Assembly (NCBI GenBank): GCA_019925095.2 | Contig: CM034389.1 | Coordinates: forward strand, 14,577,435-14,641,434 | Direction of reading: 5' to 3' | DNA from: Dendrolimus kikuchii | Lineage: Eukaryota; Arthropoda; Insecta; Lepidoptera; Lasiocampidae | DNA: 64,000 bases | Part shown: in pieces, positions 61,805 to 64,000 of the stretch | Numbering within the stretch: position 1 is the stretch's first letter | How the letters are laid out: every line of letters starts with the position of its first letter | The notes under the pieces: model-generated | What the model was told of the DNA's origin: nothing | What the model saw: the letters and a program-made list of their open reading frames with translations, nothing else | Databases searched by the model: none | Made by a program: the position numbers and the translations under genes

Positions 61805-63229
61805 ATGGAAGATACTAAATCAGATATTGATAAGAAGTCAATTGATATTCAAAAAGATGACGAAGAAAAACATACTAAAAAGAAAAACAAGAACAAGAAG
61901 AAACGAAGTGGAGGTGATGGCGACCATGGCGCTTCTTCGTCCACCGATGGTTTAGTTCCTGTTACTAATTCCAATGATATACAGCAGAACATTTCTTTAA
62001 AAGACTTAAAAATGGCAATGGAAGTCCTTAATTTACATCAGAAACCGGCTAAAACAACTGAAGAAGCTTTACATAAATCTTATCAGTTTTGGTCAACCCA
62101 ACCTGTTCCCAAAATGGATGAGAAAATAGTGTCTAATGAACCAATAGAACCTCCAAAGTCAGTGGAAGAAATAAGAGCTGAACCATACACTCTACCTGAT
62201 GGGTTTCAATGGGACACTTTGAATTTAAATGAACCATTAGTCTTAAAAGAGCTATATACTCTGCTCAATGAAAATTATGTTGAAGATGACGATTGTATGT
62301 TTCGGTTTGACTATCAGACAGATTTTCTTAAATGGGCTCTACAACCTCCTGGCTGGAGGATGGACTGGCACTGTGGAGTTCGGGTTGTTAAGTCTGGCAG
62401 ACTTGTTGGTTTCATATCAGCTATTCCTGCTCAGCTCAGGATATACACTCATGTACAAACAGTTGTTGAAATAAATTTCCTTTGTGTTCATAAAAAGCTA
62501 CGAGCTAAAAGGGTTGCCCCTGTATTAATCAGAGAAATAACTAGAAGAGTCAATTTGACTGGTATATTTCAGGGTGTGTATACAGCTGGTATTGTTTTGC
62601 CTAAGCCTATTGCTACTTGTCGCTACTGGCATAGATCCCTTAATCCAAAAAAATTAATTGATATTAAATTTAGTCACTTGTCAAGAAATATGACCATGCA
62701 AAGAACACTAAAACTTTTTAAGCTTCCTGATCATCCTAAGACACCAGGATTCCGGAAAATGGAGATTCAAGATAGTGAAAAAGTTGTCAAATTGCTAAAT
62801 GAGTATTTGGCAAAATTTGACTTGGCACCCATTTTTTCAGAAGAGGATTTCAAGCATTGGTTTTTACCCCAGAACGGTATTATTGACAGTTTTGTAGTGG
62901 AAGCAAATGATGGTAGTATAACTGACTTTGTCAGTTATTACACACTGCCCTCCACTGTAGTTTATCACCCAGTGCATAAAACACTTAAAGCTGCTTATTC
63001 ATTTTACAATGTATCTACAAAAACAGCATGGATTGATTTGATGCTGGATGCACTTATAACAGCAAAAAATTTAGGCTTTGATGTATTTAATGCATTGGAT
63101 TTGATGGATAACAAGGAATTTCTAGAGCCATTAAAATTTGGGATAGGTGATGGGAATCTACAATATTATCTATACAATTGGAGATGTCCAAGTATGGCAC
63201 CTAATAAAATTGGTTTAGTTCTTCAATAG
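61805..63229 (+). CDS. NMT: Glycylpeptide N-tetradecanoyltransferase (N-myristoyltransferase)
   Basis: One uninterrupted frame of 474 codons (human NMT1 is 496 aa). It transfers myristate from myristoyl-CoA to N-terminal Gly of proteins on ribosomes in the cytosol. Visible features: a Lys-rich N-terminal tail ([10 protein letters not shown], residues ~26-38) like the ribosome-binding tail of animal NMTs; the [14 protein letters not shown] start of the N-terminal fold; the acyl-CoA/oxyanion segment [47 protein letters not shown]; and the C-terminus NKIGLVLQ, whose terminal carboxylate is catalytic in the family. ATG 61805 has a good context (AAACATGG). No introns interrupt the ORF, but the protein is full length and undamaged. 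The coding sequence is AT-rich like the host genes, and SINE-B lies just upstream. ATTAAA at 63318-63323 is a possible poly(A) signal. Confidence 0.95.
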   Translation: MEDTKSDIDKKSIDIQKDDEEKHTKKKNKNKKKRSGGDGDHGASSSTDGLVPVTNSNDIQQNISLKDLKMAMEVLNLHQKPAKTTEEALHKSYQFWSTQPVPKMDEKIVSNEPIEPPKSVEEIRAEPYTLPDGFQWDTLNLNEPLVLKELYTLLNENYVEDDDCMFRFDYQTDFLKWALQPPGWRMDWHCGVRVVKSGRLVGFISAIPAQLRIYTHVQTVVEINFLCVHKKLRAKRVAPVLIREITRRVNLTGIFQGVYTAGIVLPKPIATCRYWHRSLNPKKLIDIKFSHLSRNMTMQRTLKLFKLPDHPKTPGFRKMEIQDSEKVVKLLNEYLAKFDLAPIFSEEDFKHWFLPQNGIIDSFVVEANDGSITDFVSYYTLPSTVVYHPVHKTLKAAYSFYNVSTKTAWIDLMLDALITAKNLGFDVFNALDLMDNKEFLEPLKFGIGDGNLQYYLYNWRCPSMAPNKIGLVLQ

Positions 63230-63924
63230 CAATATTAACAGTGCTACTTTAATAACAACTATACAATTTAGATAATTGGTTTCTTTTTATTCTGTGTCAC
63301 TATATGTAAAGTGTTTTATTAAAAATATAGTCATAGTTCAAACACAGACATTTTATTTGTTACTGCAACATTTTCCATACATCAAATCTAGTCTATAGAA
63401 CAGCTTATGTTTTCCAGGACTAACATAAAAATGTTTATGTGCTCATGCAGTGAAAAAAAGTGGCTATGCTTAAGTCTGACTTGCGCATGGAAGGTTCCTC
63501 TATCTATATTGATGCTTGAAAGGCAAAAATGACTAGGCAACAAAAATACCTAAAATGAGATATATATATATATTTATACATATATACCATTCGAATTGTC
63601 AAATTTTTCCACATTGGTCTAAATGTCGAGTGTCTATGACGCGTTTCATGTCGCTTATATATTGTGGAACTTACATCAAACCACCAATTTTATGCTTACT
63701 AACAGACTAACAAAATGTGATTTTTAAGATTGTACACTAAAAAAAAATTATAAATTGGCAATATCGACTTAGTCTATTTTTCATGTATTTACTTTTTTAT
63801 TTGTGTGGACTTAATTATTTTAACTTGTTTGAAATTTTGTCTTCAAAAACAGATTGTACACATAAAAAGTATTTGTACTTGACTTGACTTAACTTGATAC
63901 ATTATTTTGTGAAAGTGTGTCTAA
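63230..63924. other. NMT 3' flank
   Basis: AT-rich with ATTAAA at 63318 and an AT dinucleotide stretch near 63560-63590. No gene seen. Confidence 0.45.
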
Positions 63925-64000
63925 GTCAGGATCTGATGAGTGGATCCCAGGGAAATCGAGAGCAACTCTTTTTGGAGAGCGCCAAGCTCCTACAGTTTTC
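63925..64000. repeat. Partial copy of the 27.8-28.2 kb repeat
   Basis: GTCAGGATCTGATGAGTGGA and ATCGAGAGCAACTC match 28075-28120 (GTCAGGATCTGGTGAGCGGA, ATCGAGAGGAACCC). It is cut by the window end. Confidence 0.5.

Noticed and set aside
1..64000. tRNA genes, CRISPR arrays or bacterial operons
   Set aside because: None seen. Short tandem units present are minisatellite or microsatellite types, and gene structure is eukaryotic with introns.

Overview
The window looks like nuclear DNA of an insect, most probably a moth or butterfly. It is AT-rich, its genes have long introns, and it is full of nested transposons of kinds common in Lepidoptera: mariner, maT-like, Helitron-like ends, RTE-like LINEs with (TATG)n tails, and an R1-clade LINE. 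I see no bacterial or organellar features. The host assignment is inferred from gene content and repeat style.

Three host genes are supported. (1) SF3B6 (SF3b p14), plus strand, 7632-15021: three coding exons giving 126 aa. Its second intron (6.9 kb) holds a nested stack of DNA transposons and a very large palindrome. (2) A TDRD7/Tapas-type gene, minus strand, 50488-20315: 17 coding exons reconstructed from splice sites, with every phase consistent, giving 1042 aa. The order is LOTUS domain, low-complexity linker, a dsRNA-binding-like module, a second LOTUS-like helical region, then Tudor and SNase-like units. It belongs to the germ-granule/piRNA family. (3) N-myristoyltransferase, plus strand, 61805-63229: one uninterrupted 474-codon frame.

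Layout. 1-2605: decayed Ty3/gypsy pol. 3.6-7.4 kb: short repeats, a mariner with both terminal repeats, and a SINE-like repeat (here SINE-B). 7.6-15.0 kb: SF3B6, with a 1.8-kb fold-back structure, a maT (DD37D) relic and, inside that relic, a 2.6-kb element with a DD83E-spaced transposase. 15-20 kb: MITEs, a decayed mariner and a Helitron-like element. 20.3-50.5 kb: TDRD7, whose introns hold three copies of a ~310-bp SINE (SINE-A), RTE-like pieces, a CR1/Jockey-like LINE, a 9-bp minisatellite, another mariner and a composite inverted-repeat unit with an RNase-H-bearing LINE 3' half. 51.8-54.3 kb: 5' half of an apparently related LINE. 54.3-61.1 kb: R1-clade LINE that has lost its reverse-transcriptase active site. 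61.1-64 kb: SINE-B and the NMT gene.

The three host genes do not form an operon or pathway: one acts in splicing, one in germ granules and one in protein lipidation. The main interest lies in the repeats. SINE-A shares its 3' tail with the LINE in the same gene and appears to supply the TDRD7 poly(A) signal. SINE-B has clear target-site duplications and lies just upstream of two genes. A near-perfect ~100-bp-arm palindrome sits in an intron, and a perfect 46-bp palindrome marks a frame break in the R1-clade LINE. I found no tRNA, rRNA or CRISPR. All coordinates and splice sites were read by eye, with no alignment or database search.
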